A DNA stretch of 64,000 nucleotides from Prado023 sp963788325 (GTDB lineage: Bacteria; Actinomycetota; Actinomycetes; S36-B12; CAIYMF01), in the NCBI GenBank assembly GCA_963788325.1, contig CAWBGJ010000014.1, positions 534,800 to 598,799 of the forward strand. The letters are read 5' to 3'. The notes beneath the pieces were generated by a model. That model was given only the letters and a program-made list of their open reading frames with translations, was not told where the DNA came from and did not search any database. The translations under genes were made by a program, and so were the position numbers. Position 1 is the stretch's first letter. Each line of letters opens with the position of its first letter. Shown piece by piece: positions 29,890 to 41,404 of the stretch.

Positions 29890-31611
29890 CTATCCGGGGG
29901 TCGTGAGCTCCGCAGCGGCGACATAGCCCAACGTCCGCTGCCGATGGGTCAGCGCTGCCGCCTCGATGATGACTGCGAGGTTGCGCCCCGGCTGCACCGG
30001 GATGACGATCCGGGGCAGCGCCACGCCGAACACCTCCTGGACCTGGGCCACCATGCCCACGCGCTCGTACTCCTTGTCGAGGTCGCGGAACTCCAGGGAA
30101 ACCACCACCCCGATCCGCAGGTCGGTGCGGATCGCGCCGATCCCGAACAGCTCCTCAACGTCGACGATCCCCACGCCCGGGATGTCGATCACGTGACCCC
30201 GGCCCTGCGGGGATCGACCACGCAGGTGGTCCTCGGCCACGCGGAGGACCTCGACCACGTCATCAGCCACCATCCGATGCCCGCGCCGGACGAGTTCCAG
30301 CACCGTCTCAGACTGCCCGATCCCCTCCTCACCCAGGATCAGCACACCCTCGCCGTGCACGTCGACCAGGCCGGCGGCGATCTGGTCGCGGGGGGCCAGA
30401 GCATGGATCAGGAACCAGGTCAGCGCGCTGGCGAACCGGCTGGTCTCGAGCTCGGTGACGAACACCGGCACGTCGTGGCGGTCCGCAGCAGCGACCATGT
30501 CGGGCATCACGTGCAGGCCGCGGGCGACGACCAGCGCGGGGAAGCCCAGGGCGAAGTAGTCGTCCAGGCGCCGGGCCCGCACCCGTGGTTCCAGGCCCGC
30601 CAGGTAGGCGGTCTCGATCCAGCCGATGATCTGCAGCCGGTCGGCGCTGAAGTGCTCCAGGAAGCCTGTCAGCTGCAGGCCCGGCCGGGTCACCTCCGAG
30701 GTGCCCACCTGGATCCCCGAGAGGTCCAGGTGCCCACCGGCCACCCGCATAAGCCCAAGCCGCGCCTGGATCTGCGCCACCGACACCGTGTGCGCAGCCA
30801 TGCCCGGCGGCAACCGGTCACCGGGTCCGCCCCGACCCCGGCCGCCCCCGCGGGCCCGGGCTTCGGGCCCTGTGTCGCCGCCACCTAGACCACCAGCTTC
30901 TCTACGCAGGGCGACCTGCGCATCGGGCAGGAAGCCATGGGCCTGCAGGTAGCCCAGTACCGAGCCGTACTGATCGTCGAGCCATCCGAGCAGGTCGCTC
31001 ATCGCGTGATCCGGCGACCCGCCGAGGACCTCGAACAGTGCAGGCGAGATCGGCACCCCACGGCTGACCAGGGCGGTCATCGCCGCATTGATCCAGGCTC
31101 CATCGAGGTTGAGCGCGCTCTGGGTGTAGTCGGCGACGACCGCGGTGCGCTCGACCCCCGCCGCCTCGAGGGCCAGCGCCACCACCAGACCGGTGCGGTC
31201 CTTGCCCGCGGTGCAGTGCACCAGCACGGGCCGCTCCCCGCTGTCGGCGATGACCGACACCGCAGCGGTCAGCGTCCATCCGCAGTTGGTCAGGACCTGC
31301 CGGTAGAGCGACTCGAGGCCCACCGGCTCGTCGTCGACCGCCGCCGAGCGCGAACCCCCCACGATCGGCAGCCAGACCTGGACGGCTCCGGGCAGCACGG
31401 AGCGGGAGTGGTCCTGGGAGCGCTCCAGCGGGGAGCGCAGGTCGATCACCACCCCGATCCGCAGGGCGGCGAGGTCGGCCGCACCGCTGGCAGTCACCGC
31501 CGTGAGCGCGTCGCCGCGGAACAGCTGGCCGGGGCGGGTCCGCCCACCGACTGCGGGATACCCCCCGGTGTCGCGGACGTTGTGGGTCCCGTCGATCGCC
31601 AGGCGGCTCAT
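29890..31611 (-). CDS. tyrosine phosphatase fused to an altered HPr kinase/phosphorylase domain
   Basis: A 573-residue two-domain protein. Residues 1-~230 form a tyrosine/dual-specificity-type phosphatase: FRGDALTAV, VVIDLRSPLE and the active-site loop VHCTAGKDRTGL with Cys133 and Arg139 in a CX5R motif. A Gly/Arg-rich linker (about 240-270) joins an HPrK-like domain with both its N- and C-terminal parts (GILE... region absent; GVLILGEEGIGQSETVLEL, GHRMVADD, VIPVQPGRNLAVIIEAAAL). The Walker A Lys is Gln433, and the conserved His before the P-loop, present as His152 in the neighbouring HPrK, is Ala412. The Asp-Asp pair (450-451) remains. Phosphotransfer by this domain is therefore doubtful. 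The ATG overlaps the stop of the upstream HPrK gene, so both are co-translated. The phosphatase may reverse or modulate what the neighbour phosphorylates. Confidence 0.85.
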   Translation of the reverse strand: MSRLAIDGTHNVRDTGGYPAVGGRTRPGQLFRGDALTAVTASGAADLAALRIGVVIDLRSPLERSQDHSRSVLPGAVQVWLPIVGGSRSAAVDDEPVGLESLYRQVLTNCGWTLTAAVSVIADSGERPVLVHCTAGKDRTGLVVALALEAAGVERTAVVADYTQSALNLDGAWINAAMTALVSRGVPISPALFEVLGGSPDHAMSDLLGWLDDQYGSVLGYLQAHGFLPDAQVALRREAGGLGGGDTGPEARARGGGRGRGGPGDRLPPGMAAHTVSVAQIQARLGLMRVAGGHLDLSGIQVGTSEVTRPGLQLTGFLEHFSADRLQIIGWIETAYLAGLEPRVRARRLDDYFALGFPALVVARGLHVMPDMVAAADRHDVPVFVTELETSRFASALTWFLIHALAPRDQIAAGLVDVHGEGVLILGEEGIGQSETVLELVRRGHRMVADDVVEVLRVAEDHLRGRSPQGRGHVIDIPGVGIVDVEELFGIGAIRTDLRIGVVVSLEFRDLDKEYERVGMVAQVQEVFGVALPRIVIPVQPGRNLAVIIEAAALTHRQRTLGYVAAAELTTPG

Positions 31612-32564
31612 GCCAGTCGTCCGAACATGTCGGAGTGGGGTCCGCGGGGCGCTTGGGCCACCGGGCGCAGGAAGCGGCGGGCCCGCTGGTCCAGGGCCGC
31701 GGTCTCGATGAGGACCGCTGCGTTGCGCCCGGGGACGACCGGGATCGTGACCAGGGGCAGCTCCACGCCCAGGATGTCCATCCGATCCGGAGCTTGGGCG
31801 TAGTCCCGCTGGGGGTCGAACTGCTCGAGGGAGACCACCATCGTGATCTCGCTGGTGGCCTTCACCGAGCCGACGCCGTACATCAGACGCAGGTTGACGA
31901 TGCCGATTCCCTTGATCTCCATGAAGTGGCGCACCCGGCCGGGCGCACGTCCGAGCAGGTCGCGGTCCGAGGGCCGACGGACCTCGACCGTGTCATCGGC
32001 GACCAGCCGATGACCGCGACGCAGCAGCTCGAGGGCGGTCTCGGACTTGCCGATCCCGCTGCGCCCGAGGATCAGCACCCCCTCCCCTGCGACGTCCACC
32101 AGGCCGGCGTGCAGCACCTTCCGGGGGGCCAGCCCGAGGGCCAGGAACCAGGACAGCTGCGCGGCGAACTCGGTGGTCGCCAGCGACGTGCGCAGCACCG
32201 GGGTGCGGTACTCCCTGGCGAGTTCGAGGGCCATCGGGGTGACCTCCAGGCCATGGGTGAGCACAGCCGCGGGCACGCCCAACCGGGCGAACTGGGCCAG
32301 GCGCTCCCGGCGCTCGGCCTCGGTCAGGCTGAGCAGGAAACCCACCTCGGCACGGCCGATGACCTGGATCTGCGACCCGGGGAAGTGCTCGGAGTACCCG
32401 GCCCACTGCAGGCCCGGTCGGTTCAGGTCGGCGGTCGTGACCGTCCGCGCGGACAGGTCGACACCGGCGTCGGTGACCACCTCGAGGTCGAAGTGCTCGA
32501 TGACCTCCGTCAGCGCCACCGAGCGCATGGACTCCAGCCCGCGGATCACCTGCGTGGAGTCCAT
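31608..32564 (-). CDS. hprK: HPr kinase/phosphorylase, canonical active site
   Basis: 318 residues with the full HPrK architecture: an N-terminal regulatory domain (LNRPGLQWAGYSEHFPGSQI) and a C-terminal kinase with His152 in LHAGLVDVAGEG, Walker A GRSGIGKSETALEL (Lys173), RRGHRLVADD (Asp190/191), IKGIGIVNLRLMYG and IPVVPGRNAAVLIE. All residues needed for serine kinase and phosphorolysis are present. The usual substrate is HPr of the sugar PTS; no HPr gene is in the window, and HPrK is uncommon in actinobacteria, so another substrate is possible. ATG at 32564; a GCGGGG stretch just upstream is only a weak ribosome site. The stop overlaps the start of the phosphatase fusion. Confidence 0.88.
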   Translation of the reverse strand: MDSTQVIRGLESMRSVALTEVIEHFDLEVVTDAGVDLSARTVTTADLNRPGLQWAGYSEHFPGSQIQVIGRAEVGFLLSLTEAERRERLAQFARLGVPAAVLTHGLEVTPMALELAREYRTPVLRTSLATTEFAAQLSWFLALGLAPRKVLHAGLVDVAGEGVLILGRSGIGKSETALELLRRGHRLVADDTVEVRRPSDRDLLGRAPGRVRHFMEIKGIGIVNLRLMYGVGSVKATSEITMVVSLEQFDPQRDYAQAPDRMDILGVELPLVTIPVVPGRNAAVLIETAALDQRARRFLRPVAQAPRGPHSDMFGRLA

Positions 32565-32619
32565 CCCCGCAGGGTAGGGGGCGCCGGGGGCTCGTGCCGC
32601 GCCAGCGGGCCTGCGACAC

Positions 32620-33282
32620 TCAGACGGTGCTGACCACCTGGTCGTAGGTCAGCCGCGGGTTGCGCGGGTACGTGCCGTCGGCGGCGGCATGGCCGATGTT
32701 CACCACCAGGAACGAGCGTGTCCGGCCGTCCGGGAAGAAGTCCTGGTCGAGCTCCGAGCGCCGGAAGCCGCCCATCGGACCGGCAGACAGCCCCGCGGCC
32801 CGGATCCCGAGCAGGAAGTAGGCCGCCTGCAGGGCGCCGTTGAAGGACCCGAACGCGTGCCGTGCCGACTCCTCGGCGAAACCGTCCGCAGCTGACGGGG
32901 ACTGCGGGTACGTGTGGGCCAGGTGCTCGTGGAAGTCCAGGTCATAGCTGAGGATGGCCACCAGCGGCGCGGACCGCGCCTTCGACCGGTTCATCGGCGC
33001 GAGGTGACCGATCAGCCGCTCGCGGGCCTGCTCGGAACGCACGAGGGTGACCCGCAGGGGTTGGCCGTTCATGGCCGTCGGTGCCCAGCGGACCAGGTCG
33101 TGGATGGCGCGGATCGCCTCGTCGCTGACGGGCTCCTCGGTGAAGGAGTAGGCGGTGTGCGCCTGCCGGAACAGGATGTCGGCGGCGTGGTCGTCGATGG
33201 CCAGGAGCCCCGTGCCGGTGTGCGATCGGTTGGCGCTGCTGGACTCGGTCGCACTGCTGGTCTCGGGCTTGAACGGGCTCAT
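32620..33282 (-). CDS. nitroreductase-family protein, malonic-semialdehyde-reductase (RutE/HadB)-like
   Basis: An FMN-dependent nitroreductase fold protein of ~220 residues. Typical stretches are FRQAHTAYSFTEEPVSDE, HDLVRWAPTAMNGQPLRVTL (FMN-binding), AAYFLLGIRAAGLSAGPMGG and FLVVNIGHAA. This pattern is that of the RutE/HadB branch, which reduces 3-oxopropanoate, though substrate range in this family is wide. ATG at 33282 is chosen since AGGAG lies seven bases before it; an in-frame GTG at 33321 is less well supported. The ~45 residues before the fold are Ser/Thr-rich and unstructured. Intact gene. Confidence 0.8.
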   Translation of the reverse strand: MSPFKPETSSATESSSANRSHTGTGLLAIDDHAADILFRQAHTAYSFTEEPVSDEAIRAIHDLVRWAPTAMNGQPLRVTLVRSEQARERLIGHLAPMNRSKARSAPLVAILSYDLDFHEHLAHTYPQSPSAADGFAEESARHAFGSFNGALQAAYFLLGIRAAGLSAGPMGGFRRSELDQDFFPDGRTRSFLVVNIGHAAADGTYPRNPRLTYDQVVSTV

Positions 33283-33380
33283 CGGAACTCCTGGGGGATC
33301 AGTCGATAGTTGATGTTTCACCTACCGTAACCCGTGATCACCCCGACCGCATTCCCGCCCCAGCCGGCGGGCCTGCTGCC

Positions 33381-35964
<2,584 letters not shown>

Positions 35965-35970
35965 GGACAT

Positions 35971-36279
35971 GGCCCGATCCTGCCCGTCCGGTGCCGAGCC
36001 GGCACCGATGCCACCCATGGTCACGATTCGGTCACGGTCGTCGCCGCGAGATGCATCCGAAACCGGAGCTCGGGCGAACGCATGGTTGAGGGTGCAGTCG
36101 GGCGCCGTCCTGACCCGACAGTGGATCGAACCGGACAGGAAGGTGGCCAGGCCATGAGCGTGCTCACCGCCCCGGCCGTCCCGCCCGGCGTCGATGTGGC
36201 CGCGCCGATGCCACGGTCCGGCCAATGGGCTGGGCGGCGGTCTGGCCAATGGGCTCGGAAGTTTGGCACTATCAGGGCC
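35971..36279. other. intergenic region between pepN and the ECF sigma gene
   Basis: No independent gene is seen in 309 bases. The sigma frame is open upstream to ATG 36154, preceded by AGGAAGG, so the sigma factor might have a 42-residue N-terminal extension. Two 12-base direct repeats lie just before the chosen start. Confidence 0.45.
36220..36255. repeat. 12-bp direct repeat upstream of the ECF sigma gene
   Basis: GGCCAATGGGCT occurs at 36220-36231 and 36244-36255, start points 24 bp apart and thus on roughly the same helix face. If translated from ATG 36154 they would encode a doubled SGQWA. They may be regulator sites or a small duplication. Confidence 0.6.
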
Positions 36280-36840
36280 ATGTGCGCGTCCGAGCTGACC
36301 GATCTTGAGGTCGCCCTTGACTTCCAGTCCGGCCGCGAGGAGGCGCTCACCGAGGCATACCACCGCTGGTCCCGCCTGGTGCACGCCACCGCATTGCGCT
36401 CGACCGGCAATCCTGACGATGCGGCCGACATCACCCAGATGGTGTTCGTCAATGCCTGGCGCGGGTCGGACGGGTACCGACCCGGAGGCCGGCTCGCTGC
36501 CGGGCTGGCTGATGACGATCACCCGCCGACGGATCGCGGACCACTGGGAGTCCCGGACCCGTGAGGCCAAGGTGCGTTCCGCGGTCGAGGCCACCGCACC
36601 CGCAGTCGAGATGGCCCCACCCGACACCGAGCGGGTCGCGGCCCAGATGTTCGTGGCCGACGAGCTCGAGCGCCTGGGCGACCCGGCGGGCGGATCGTCC
36701 GGATGGCCTTCTACGAGGACCTGACCCATACCCAGATCGCCGAGCGGCTGCAGATGCCGATCGGCACGGTGAAGAGTCATATCCGCCGCTCCCTGGAACG
36801 GCTGCGCGCGAGGATGGAGGTGGAGGATGTCGCACTGTGA
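36280..36840 (+). CDS. ECF-subfamily RNA polymerase sigma factor (frameshifted)
   Basis: About 185 residues. Region 2 is seen in EAYHRWSRLVHATALR and DAADITQMVFVNAWR; region 4 with its helix-turn-helix is YEDLTHTQIAERLQMPIGTV followed by KSHIRRSLERLRARM. Two single-base changes interrupt it: an extra C near 36478 (corrected: GYDPEAGSLPGWLMTITRRR) and a missing base near 36695 (corrected: DPAGRIVRMAFY). ATG at 36280 fits the normal spacing to region 2; ATG 36154 is an alternative. It overlaps the anti-sigma gene by 14 bp, the classic sigma/anti-sigma arrangement. Confidence 0.82.
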
Positions 36841-37627
36841 CCCGAGCACCCTGGCGTTGGCGCGCTCGGTGAGGACATCCCGGCCGACGAGTCCGCGCAC
36901 CTGTACGCCTGTGAGGTGTGCCTGACCGAGGTGGCCACGCTCGACCGAGGTGGTGACCCTTGGTCGCGAGGCCCCCTGAGGAGTTGCCCGAGGTCCCCAC
37001 AGCGGTCTGGGCCGGGATCACCCGGGAGCTGAGCCTGGCAGGCGCCCCCAACGGCAACGACGCCCGCCCGATGCGCCGGCCCCTGCCGCAGTGACCGACC
37101 GCAGCGCCGGTCGGAGCAGCCAGCCGCGTCTGCAGGCCGTGTGATCCCCTTGGCCGCGCGCCGCGCCCGACGCAGCTTCTGGACCGTGGCCGCCGTGGCC
37201 GCCGCCGCCGGCGCACTGGTCGGCGGCACAGTCGTCTGGTCGGCCGTCGATCGCGGCAGCGGCGGCAGCGTGACAGCGGTGCCGGGCAGGACACCTTCGT
37301 CGCCCAGGCCGTCCTCGAGCCGCTGCAGGACACGGTGACCGCGCCGGGCGAGGCCACTGTGCTCGACAGCCCTGACGGCAAGGTCGTGCGCGTCGACGCC
37401 AGTACGCTGCCGCCCAACGACGGGTTCTACGAGGTGTGGCTGCTCGACGCCGACGCGACGAAGCTGGTTGCGCTCGGAGCACTGCCCGCCGGCTCGATCG
37501 GCACGTTCACGTGCCCCCGGGCCTGTCGATCGCCGACTTCCCGGTCGTGGACATCTCCCTGGAGAGCTACGACGGGGACCCGAGCCACTCGAAGAACTCG
37601 TTGATGCGCGGGGTGCTGGAGGTCTGA
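36827..37627 (+). CDS. RskA-type anti-sigma factor (frameshifted)
   Basis: A membrane anti-sigma factor of about 266 residues. The N-terminus MSHCDPSTLALA, then SAHLYACEVCLTEVA, contains an anti-sigma zinc-type HC...CxxC pattern. One membrane helix follows basic residues near 37165-37230 (FWTVAAVAAAAGALVGGTVV). The extracytoplasmic C-terminal domain matches the anti-sigma-K RskA domain: TVLDSPDGKVVRVDASTLPP, FYEVWLLDADATKLVALG and SIADFPVVDISLESYDGDP, ending SLMRGVLEV. Indels lie near 36860, 36955, 37070, 37140, 37288 and 37512. It should bind and silence the sigma factor encoded just upstream and release it through regulated proteolysis. The stop lies inside a 19-bp tandem repeat. Confidence 0.8.
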
Positions 37628-37668
37628 CGGGGTGCTGGAGGTCTGACGGAGTGCTGGAGGTCTGACGG
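37612..37668. repeat. three tandem 19-bp repeats containing the anti-sigma stop codon
   Basis: The unit GGTGCTGGAGGTCTGACGG is present at 37612-37630, 37631-37649 and (first base A) 37650-37668. The first copy encodes the last codons GVLEV and the TGA stop of the anti-sigma gene, so each extra copy repeats that gene end. Confidence 0.9.
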
Positions 37669-37700
37669 CTGGGTCGACCGACCCGCGTAGGCTGCCGGCC

Positions 37701-38425
37701 ATGACTGCAGCCGTCCCCCTGGCACCGAACCTCTGGCGCGTTCCGACCGTCCGCTGGGACCTGATCAACTCGTTCCTGATCCGCGCCGACGACGGCTCGG
37801 TGACCCTGGTCGACACCGGGCTGAAGAAGCGCCCGGCGCGGATCCTGGCCGCACTGACCGAGATCGGCGCGGGGCCGGCGGACGTCACGACCATCGTGTT
37901 GACCCACGCGCACAGCGACCACGCCGGCGGGCGCCGCCGAACTCGCGAGCGCACCGTCCACGGGATCACGGTGCACGACGAGGATGCCGCGTACGTGCGC
38001 GCCGGCACCGCGCCACCGCGCGACAGCCTCGCTTCGCCTGGGCCGGTTGCTGACCCGGATGCCCGGCGCCGCAGCCGACCCGGCCCCAGTCGCTCGGACG
38101 ATGACCGACGGCGAGCTGCTCGTGGGCAGCGGCCTGCGGGTGCATCACACGCCAGGGCACACCCCCGGGCACTGTTCGCTGCTGCATGAGGAGTCCGGCA
38201 CGCTGATCACCGGCGACGCGATCTGGAACATGCGCTCGCGGCGCACGTGGCCGGTGCTGGCGTTCTGCACCAACGCCGCGCTGACCACGCAGACCGCAGC
38301 CAACCTTGGCCGACCTGGAGTACCGCACTGCCGCGTTCACGCACGGCCCGGAGATCACCGGGACCGGTCGGGCCGCGATCCGCGAGTTCCTCACCCACCC
38401 GAGGCCCTTCGCCCGAGGCCTCTGA
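37701..38425 (+). CDS. metallo-beta-lactamase fold hydrolase (frameshifted)
   Basis: About 240 residues. Family features: VTLVDTGLKKRPARIL, the zinc motif VLTHAHSDHAGG (HxHxDH), TPGHTPGHCSLLHEESGTLI and GDAIWN, which provide the remaining zinc ligands, and a late FTHGPEITGTG with the last His. Substrate class is not evident; relatives include glyoxalase II-like and quorum-quenching lactonase-like enzymes. ATG at 37701 opens the family-like sequence directly. Indels near 37930, 37945, 38028 and 38310 break the frame. It stands alone, followed by repeats and a hairpin. Confidence 0.8.
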
Positions 38426-38535
38426 GACGCCCCACCCCATCGGCGGTTCCTCCACCTCAGCGTTCTCTGCGCGACGCCCATGAGGAGAAACGCCCAACCC
38501 GACGCCGCTGACGTGGAGGAACCCGAGAGGGAGTC

Positions 38536-38570
38536 GGGCAGGAGCGGGCAGGAGCGGGCAGGTGTGGGCA
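38536..38570. repeat. 10-bp tandem repeats (GGGCAGGAGC)
   Basis: Two exact units at 38536-38555, then GGGCAGGTGT and GGGCAGCGGG. They lie in the non-coding gap between two convergent genes, just before a strong hairpin. Confidence 0.7.
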
Positions 38571-38584
38571 GCGGGCATGCCAAG

Positions 38585-38615
38585 GGCCCCGCACCGGGTT
38601 GATCGGTGCGGGGCC
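38585..38615. terminator. strong bidirectional terminator hairpin
   Basis: A perfect 12-bp stem, GGCCCCGCACCG (38585-38596) with CGGTGCGGGGCC (38604-38615), closed by a 7-base loop. It lies between the converging hydrolase (ends 38425) and fasciclin (ends 38632) genes and probably serves both. Confidence 0.85.
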
Positions 38616-38631
38616 GTGTCTGCAGGAGGGG

Positions 38632-39274
38632 CTACTTGGTGGGCGGCAGGTCGAGCGGACGCAGGACGCGGTCGATCGCGTGCGCGATCTGCACGTTGCC
38701 CTTGTTGATGTCGGCCTTGTAGACCCGCGGGTTGCGCGAGTTGCGGTCCTTGTCGGACAGCTTGATTATCTTCTCGCCATGCTCCTTGCGGACCTGGACC
38801 TTGACGGTCTGGCCCTGGGCCGTGCTCGAGCTTCACGTTGTTGGCCTTCAGGGCCGCCTTCGCGGTGATCGTCGCGCCCGGGACCACGTGGTAGAGCAGG
38901 ACGGTCTCGACGGTGTCGATGCCCAGGCCGGCCACGGCAGTGAACGTCTTCTTCTCGGTGGACGGCTTCTTGCCGGTCAGGTCCTTGACGAGGAGCTGGA
39001 AGGCACGATCGTTGGGGACGAAGGCGGTCAGCGCGACGGTGCCGTCGGTGAGGACGCCGACCGCGGAGTTCGGCTTGGCCGCGAGGACGGCGAGCACCGC
39101 CTCGGTCACGATGTCGAAGTCGTGCCAGTTGTGGTCGAACTGCTTGCCGCCGTCCGAGGTCAGCACGGCGGCCAGGGACTTGTTGCCCTGGGCCGCGCTG
39201 GCGGCGGGAGCGACAGCACCCGCTGCCAGGGCGAGGGCAGACGCGGCGGCGATTCAGGTGGCGATCTTGCGCAT
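38632..39274 (-). CDS. secreted fasciclin (FAS1) domain protein with an in-frame stop in its signal peptide
   Basis: About 214 residues. From ATG 39274 (AAGGAG eight bases upstream) the reading is MRKIAT-stop-IAAASALALAAGAV then APAASA, a clear signal peptide interrupted by TGA at codon 7. CGA (Arg) at that place would give a normal peptide. The mature part is one FAS1 domain: TEAVLAVLAAKPNSAVGVL, LTAFVPNDRAFQLLVKDLTG, VETVLLYHVVPGATITAKAA and, after a single-base shift near 38823, VYKADINKGNVQIAHAIDRV with LRPLDLPPTK at the end. FAS1 domains mediate cell-surface adhesion. Either the stop is a sequence error or the copy is silenced. Confidence 0.8.
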
Positions 39275-39391
39275 GACGGGCTCCTTGGAGATGAGGCCCG
39301 ATCCGTTCGGGCTCTCACCCTTAATTCGCCCGGCCTGCCCCCACCGGATGCATAATTTTCGAACAACTTTCTACGGAGCTCGCAGCGGCCG

Positions 39392-40774
39392 TCAACCGAT
39401 CCAGACCGCCTTGATGTTGGTGAACTCGCGGATGCCGTGCGCGCTGAGTTCGCGGCCGTACCCGGAGCGCTTCGTGCCGCCGAAAGGCAGGTCGAGGTAG
39501 GACACCGTCATCCCGTTGATCGTCACCACGCCCGGCGTCGAGGTCGCGCGATGAAGCGGTCCTGCTCGGCGGGGTCGGTGGTCCAGGCGTTGGAGCCCAG
39601 GCCGAAGTTGGTGCCGTTGGCCAGGTCGACGGCCTCGTCGATGTCGAGCGACCCGGTACAGCCCGGCCACGGGGCCGAACACCTCGTCGGCGTACATGGC
39701 CATGTCCGGGGTCATGTCCGCGACGACGGTGGGCTGGTAGAACCAGCCCGGGCCGTCCACCGCCTGCCCGCCGCACAGCACTGCGCGCGCCCTTGGCCCG
39801 TGCGTCGTCGACCATCGCGGCCACGTCGATGCGGCCGGACTCGGTGGCCAGCGGACCGACATCGGTCGCCTCGTCGGTCGGGTCGCCGACCACCAGCGCC
39901 GCCATCCGCGCCACGAAGGCGGCGGCGAACTGCTCGTACACGTCGGTGTGCACGATGAACCGCTTGGCCGCGATGCACGACTGGCCGTTGTTCTGGCAGC
40001 GCGCGGTCACGGCGACCTCCGCCGCCCGCTCGATGTCTGCCGAGGGCATCACGATGAACGGGTCGGAGCCGCCGAGCTCCAGCACGGTCTTCTTGATTTC
40101 GTCACCGCAGATCGCGCCCACGGACTGGCCGGCCGGTTCCGAGCCGGTCAGCGTCGCGGCCCGGACCCGGGGGTCGCGCAGGATCGGCTCGACCTCGCGG
40201 GCGCCGACCAGCAGCGTGGTGAAGCAGCCCTGCGGGAAGCCCGCGCGCAGGGAACAGGTCCTCGAGGTAGCATCGCGCACTGCGGCACGTTCGAGGCGTG
40301 CTTGAGCAGGCCCACGTTGCCGGCCATCAGGGCCGGGGCGGCGAACCGGATCGACCTGCCAGAGCGGGAAGTTCCACGGCATCACCGCCAGCACCACCCC
40401 CAGCGGGGCGTACCGGGCGTAGGCCCGGACAGCACCCACGGTCAGACGGATCCACCGGCTCGTCGGCCAGCAGGGCCTCGGCGTGCTCGGCGTACCAGCG
40501 CATCCCCGTGGCGCACTTGGCCGCCTCGGCGCGCGCGGACTTCAGCGTCTTGCCCATCTCCAGGGTCATGACCGCGGCGATGGACTCGTTGTCCGCGTCG
40601 AGGAGGTCTGCGGCTGCGGCGCATCAGTTCCGCGCGATGCGCGAAGGTCGTGGTCCGCCAGTCCTGGAACGTGGCGTGCGCAATGGCGATGGCGGCCTGG
40701 ACCTCTTCGGAGGTGTGCGCCTCGAAGGTCTCGATGGTCTGGCCGGTGGCGGGATTCTGGGTTGCGATGGGCAT
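39392..40774 (-). CDS. NAD(P)-dependent aldehyde dehydrogenase, succinate-semialdehyde-type (frameshifted)
   Basis: About 460 residues: MPIATQNPATGQTIETFEAH at the N-terminus, MPWNFPLWQV (cofactor region), VLELGGSDPFIV with the catalytic Glu, and NNGQSCIAAKRFIVH with the catalytic Cys. Further on come GDPTDEATDVGPLAT, YADEVFGPVAGLYRV and LPFGGTKRSGYGRELSAHGI. The pattern is that of the GabD/succinate-semialdehyde branch, but substrate is not certain. ATG at 40774. Indels near 40605, 40440, 40350, 40258, 39785, 39655 and 39545 interrupt it. No pathway genes are adjacent. Confidence 0.85.
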
Positions 40775-40828
40775 GGGCGCAATCGTGGCATCCGCTCCGG
40801 TCCGCGCGCAGGTCGGGCACCCGCCCGG

Positions 40829-41404
40829 CTACTGCGGGGCCGAGCGCCAGAGCGACATCCGGAGGCCGTCGCCGCCGCGCGGACCGGGGATCCCGTCGGG
40901 CCAGAGCGTGTCCTCGTCGGCGTCGACATCGCGCAGGTCGGCCGTGGCCATTCGGGCACCGGTGAGGTCCACCCCACAGAGCACCGCACGGCGCAGGGTC
41001 GCGGCCTCGAGCGTGACACGGCGCAGGTCGGCTCCGGTCAGGTCCGCGTCACGCAGGTCAGCGCCGAACAGGTTGGCGCCCACGAGCCGCCCGCCGGTCA
41101 GGTCGACCCCGCGCAGGTCGGCCCCCGACATGTCCGCGGATGTGAAGTCAGCCCCGCGCAGGAACGCGCCGCTGAGGTCGGCGCGCACCAGCCGGGCAGC
41201 GAGGAACGAAGCACGGGTCGCCCGCGCCCCGGCCAGCCTGGCCTGGCGCAGGTTGGCCGAGTCGAAGCACGTGCCCGCGAGGTTGGTCCCGCGCAGCTCG
41301 GCACGGACCAGTCGCTGCCCGCTGAGGTCGGCACCGGTGAGGGCATCGGCCGGGGAACCGGCCAGGATCGGGGAGTTGGGGAAGGTGGGCCACTTGATCG
41401 ACAT
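40829..41404 (-). CDS. pentapeptide-repeat protein
   Basis: 191 residues, most of them A(D/N)LxG-type pentapeptides (ADLSG, AELRG, TNLAG, ANLRQ, ADLRG, ANLFG, ADLRD), which would fold as a right-handed quadrilateral beta-helix. Such proteins include DNA mimics that protect gyrase, but many have no known role. ATG at 41404 is preceded by GGGGA. The gene is intact and divergent from tgt, with a long inverted repeat between them. Confidence 0.85.
   Translation of the reverse strand: MSIKWPTFPNSPILAGSPADALTGADLSGQRLVRAELRGTNLAGTCFDSANLRQARLAGARATRASFLAARLVRADLSGAFLRGADFTSADMSGADLRGVDLTGGRLVGANLFGADLRDADLTGADLRRVTLEAATLRRAVLCGVDLTGARMATADLRDVDADEDTLWPDGIPGPRGGDGLRMSLWRSAPQ

Noticed and set aside
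36082..36280. Separate small gene between pepN and the sigma factor
   Set aside because: Its frame runs directly into the sigma factor, so it is at most an N-terminal extension.
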